A stretch of DNA of 64,000 nt from Saprospiraceae bacterium (GTDB lineage Bacteria; Bacteroidota; Bacteroidia; Chitinophagales; Saprospiraceae): contig CATQHI010000009.1 of assembly GCA_958295895.1 (NCBI GenBank), positions 214,891 through 278,890 of the forward strand. The letters are read 5' to 3'. A model generated the notes under the pieces. That model worked only from the letters and a program-made list of their open reading frames with translations. It made no database searches and was not told the DNA's origin. Within the stretch, counting starts at the first letter, position 1. Every line of letters begins with the position of its first letter. Of this stretch, positions 62,398 through 64,000 are shown one piece after another. The position numbers and the translations under genes were made by a program.

Positions 62398-62976
62398 CTA
62401 CTCCAACGGCCAGAAGATCAGCCCCAGCACCTCCACGAACTCGCCGGCATGCCCGTACAGCCCCCGCACCTCCCCCCGGTAGGTCCCATCCGGCCGCTGC
62501 GTCATCAGGGTACGGAAGGTGGTATCGCCGCCCTGCCCCCCGTACTCCGGCGACACGCTGCCGTCCGAAAAGTGAAACTGCACCGCATCGATATACCAGC
62601 CGCCCCGCCCGCTGATGCCGATAAGCTTGGCCCCCTCCGGCACCCGGTAGGCCGGTGCAAAGTCCGCCCCCGCCGGCCGTCCGATGGTATAGGTCTGCCG
62701 CCGCCCCCGCCCCACCCGGTACTGTAGGCGGATGCACTGCACGATCAGAAAATCTGGATTGCCGGTCGTGCCCGCCTCAATCTCCAGCAGCTCACTGCCC
62801 GGTGCCAGAAACTCCTCGGCAAAGGCGGCCGACTCCGTCCCCGTCACCCCACCCACCGGCGCCGAGTAGTGCATCTCGCCCAGTTGCGCCTTGCGGTCCG
62901 GCACCACGAAGCCCGCCCCCCGCTGGCAGCCCCCCAGAAAGATTCCAAAAACTACTAAGACCAGTACTGTCCGCAT
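62398..62976 (-). CDS. Lipoprotein with jacalin-like lectin domain
   Basis: A 192-residue outer-membrane or periplasmic lipoprotein (signal VFGIFLGGCQ). The C-terminal half reads like a jacalin/prism-I sugar-binding fold: LIGISGRGGWYIDAVQFHFSDG and the glycine-rich turn YGGQGGDTTF, followed by EVRGLYGHAGEFVEVLGLIF. These are the RxGxxIDxIxF and GGxGG signatures of the family. The N-terminal half (GTESAAFAEEFLAPGSELLEIEAG) is probably also beta-rich. The lectin call is from motifs only. A TATGTTTG box only four bases before the ATG points to leaderless transcription. It lies upstream of the TonB receptor, for which it might collect a glycan-bearing ligand. Confidence 0.65.
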   Translation of the reverse strand: MRTVLVLVVFGIFLGGCQRGAGFVVPDRKAQLGEMHYSAPVGGVTGTESAAFAEEFLAPGSELLEIEAGTTGNPDFLIVQCIRLQYRVGRGRRQTYTIGRPAGADFAPAYRVPEGAKLIGISGRGGWYIDAVQFHFSDGSVSPEYGGQGGDTTFRTLMTQRPDGTYRGEVRGLYGHAGEFVEVLGLIFWPLE

Positions 62977-62980
62977 CCCC

Positions 62981-62988
62981 CAAACATA
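62981..62988 (-). promoter_or_regulatory. -7 promoter box (TATGTTTG) of the jacalin-like lipoprotein
   Basis: Exact TAnnTTTG match ending four bases before the ATG at 62976, so the mRNA should begin at or beside the start codon. Confidence 0.55.
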
Positions 62989-63042
62989 TACCTTTCTATC
63001 TACCCCCGAAGGGGTCTAACTCGCCGAAGGCGATCTATTTAC

Positions 63043-63050
63043 TACCTTCG
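63043..63050 (+). promoter_or_regulatory. Candidate -7 box (TACCTTCG) of parA
   Basis: One mismatch to TAnnTTTG, 21 bases before the ATG at 63072. Confidence 0.4.
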
Positions 63051-63071
63051 CCCCTCCACCAAGCACCCCGC

Positions 63072-63866
63072 ATGGCAACTGTAGTAAGCTTACTGAACCA
63101 CAAAGGCGGCGTCGGCAAGACGACCAGCGCAATCAACATCGGCGCCGGCCTCGTAGAACTAGGCAAGCGCGTCCTGCTGGTCGACCTCGACCCCCAGGCC
63201 AACCTGACCCTGAGCCTCGGCATCCCCCGCCAGCCGGTGACCATCTACGAGAGTATGATGGGCGAGTCCGACCTGGCCCCCTACCAGGTCAAGCCCGGCT
63301 TCGACGTAGTCACCTCGAGCCTCGACCTGTCGAGCGCCGAGATGGAACTGGTCAACGAGGCCGGCCGCGAGTTCATCCTGCGCGAACTCTTTAGTGGAGT
63401 CGATGAGGACTATGACTTCATCATCATCGACTGCCCGCCCAGTCTCGGCCTGCTCACCCTGAACGCCCTGACGAGCAGCCAGCAGGTGATCATCCCGCTA
63501 CAGACGGAATTTCTGGCCATGCAGGGACTGGCCAAGATCAAGCAGGTGATCCAGAAGGTGAAGCTGCGCCTCAACAAGGAGCTCCACATCAGTGGCGTAC
63601 TGGCTACCATGTACGACCAGCGGAAGGTGCTCAACCGCGACGTGGTGGAGACGATCAAGAAGTACTTCGGTCCGCTGATCTTCGACACCTACGTCCGCAA
63701 CAATGTCTCGCTGGCCGAGGCCCCCTCCCAGGGGCAGGACATTTTTACCTACAGCCGGAATAGTCACGGCGCCAAGGACTACCTCAAGGTGTGTAAAGAA
63801 ATCATCGAGCGCACCGAGCAACCCGTGCACCTGCGTCCCCGCCCGAAAAAAGACGTGCCCGCTTAA
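63072..63866 (+). CDS. parA: ParA-family chromosome-partitioning ATPase
   Basis: A 264-residue Walker-type ATPase that moves ParB-bound origins apart. ATG 63072 is chosen because MATVVSLLNHKGGVGKTTSAINIG begins there; the ORF track runs 139 codons upstream through the divergent lipoprotein region. The deviant Walker A KGGVGKTTS, Walker A' VDLDPQANLTLSLG and Walker B IIIDCPPSLGLL are all present, and the C-terminal VRNNVSLAEAPSQGQDIFTY is typical of chromosomal ParA/Soj. The final residues VHLRPRPKKDVPA are encoded by the dispersed 19-bp motif, which adds a basic tail. The gene 50 bp downstream is only partly in the window; parB would be expected nearby. Confidence 0.9.
   Translation: MATVVSLLNHKGGVGKTTSAINIGAGLVELGKRVLLVDLDPQANLTLSLGIPRQPVTIYESMMGESDLAPYQVKPGFDVVTSSLDLSSAEMELVNEAGREFILRELFSGVDEDYDFIIIDCPPSLGLLTLNALTSSQQVIIPLQTEFLAMQGLAKIKQVIQKVKLRLNKELHISGVLATMYDQRKVLNRDVVETIKKYFGPLIFDTYVRNNVSLAEAPSQGQDIFTYSRNSHGAKDYLKVCKEIIERTEQPVHLRPRPKKDVPA
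63826..63844 (-). repeat. Dispersed 19-bp motif, exact copy
   Basis: TGCACCTGCGTCCCCGCCC in the last codons of parA, read as HLRPRP. Confidence 0.85.
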
Positions 63867-63916
63867 CCCGCTCGGTTCCGGGTGACCGACCCAGGGACCC
63901 CTACCTCCTGACTACC

Positions 63917-64000
63917 ATGGCCAAGAAACGCTTTACCGACGATCTTTCCGGACTCTTTGAGGACAACTACCTCATCGGCGACGACCCCATGGCCGTCACC
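63917..64000 (+). CDS. Start of an unidentified gene downstream of parA (truncated by window)
   Basis: ATG 63917 opens a frame of 28 codons that runs to the window edge: MAKKRFTDDLSGLFEDNYLI and onward. It begins 50 bp after the parA stop in the same direction and is too short for the ORF track. A basic start followed by an acidic helix would suit a small DNA-associated protein, or the front of parB, but the fragment is too short to decide. Confidence 0.5.
   Translation, partial: MAKKRFTDDLSGLFEDNYLIGDDPMAVT

Noticed and set aside
1-64000. tRNA, rRNA, CRISPR or prophage genes
   Set aside because: I found no tRNA arm pattern, ribosomal RNA sequence, regularly spaced repeat array or phage structural gene on either strand.

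Overview
The window looks like chromosome from a GC-rich Bacteroidota, most likely a marine Saprospiria of the Lewinella type. The evidence is two SusC/SusD pairs, type IX secretion (T9SS) C-terminal sorting domains, lipoboxes, TAnnTTTG-type -7 promoter boxes in place of E. coli-type promoters, DUF3127 and DUF2911 proteins, and about 60% GC. I see no rRNA, tRNA, CRISPR array, prophage or insertion sequence. The taxon is inferred from content only.

Layout. 1-9.1 kb: a frameshifted secreted GH2 enzyme, a double outer-membrane barrel, a PAS/sigma-54 activator, a CE15-type glucuronoyl esterase, a broken gluconate-dehydrogenase-type pair and a polysaccharide deacetylase. 9.2-12.4 kb: an AAA/DUF4143 ATPase behind a perfect 46-bp palindrome, then an M24 peptidase fused to an SGNH hydrolase. 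12.4-27.7 kb: a seven-gene minus-strand polysaccharide utilisation locus (SusC, SusD, GH144-like enzyme, five-repeat T9SS protein, GH144-like lipoprotein, SusC, SusD), probably for beta-1,2-glucan. Surface enzymes would cut the glucan, the binding proteins hold it, and two SusCD complexes import the oligosaccharides. 27.8-36.7 kb: an M20 peptidase, a Fic protein with a zincin-like lipoprotein, a frameshifted MFS transporter coupled to a ten-Asp-box exported protein, and an orphan small acidic protein. 36.8-50.8 kb: housekeeping genes (sulfurtransferase, nucleotidyltransferase, LpxD-like, RelA/SpoT, Fur, DUF3127, ApaG, ScpA, free methionine-R-sulfoxide reductase, SDR, DUF2911, ATP-grasp, thioredoxin-like). 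50.9-56.4 kb: a minus-strand cluster from rpoN (frameshifted) through GNAT, GT2 and SUFU to PepSY, then a second palindrome-preceded AAA/DUF4143 ATPase. 56.7-64 kb: an M3 peptidase with a nucleoside transporter, a TonB receptor, a jacalin-like lipoprotein, and ParA with the start of the next gene.

Most notable is a 19-bp motif, GGGCGGGGMCGCRGGTGCA, with about sixteen copies spread over the window in both orientations, both between genes and inside tolerant parts of coding regions in different reading frames. A second family of REP-like double hairpins sits directly after stop codons. Three genes of mobile or conflict type (two ATPases, one Fic) have inverted repeats over their promoters.

Quality caveat: at least a dozen indels, many in G or C runs, break GH2, the gluconate-dehydrogenase subunit, M20, MFS, rpoN and the second ATPase. 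This looks like uncorrected homopolymer error more than true gene decay, although the GMC oxidoreductase has a clean in-frame loss of about 80% of its length.
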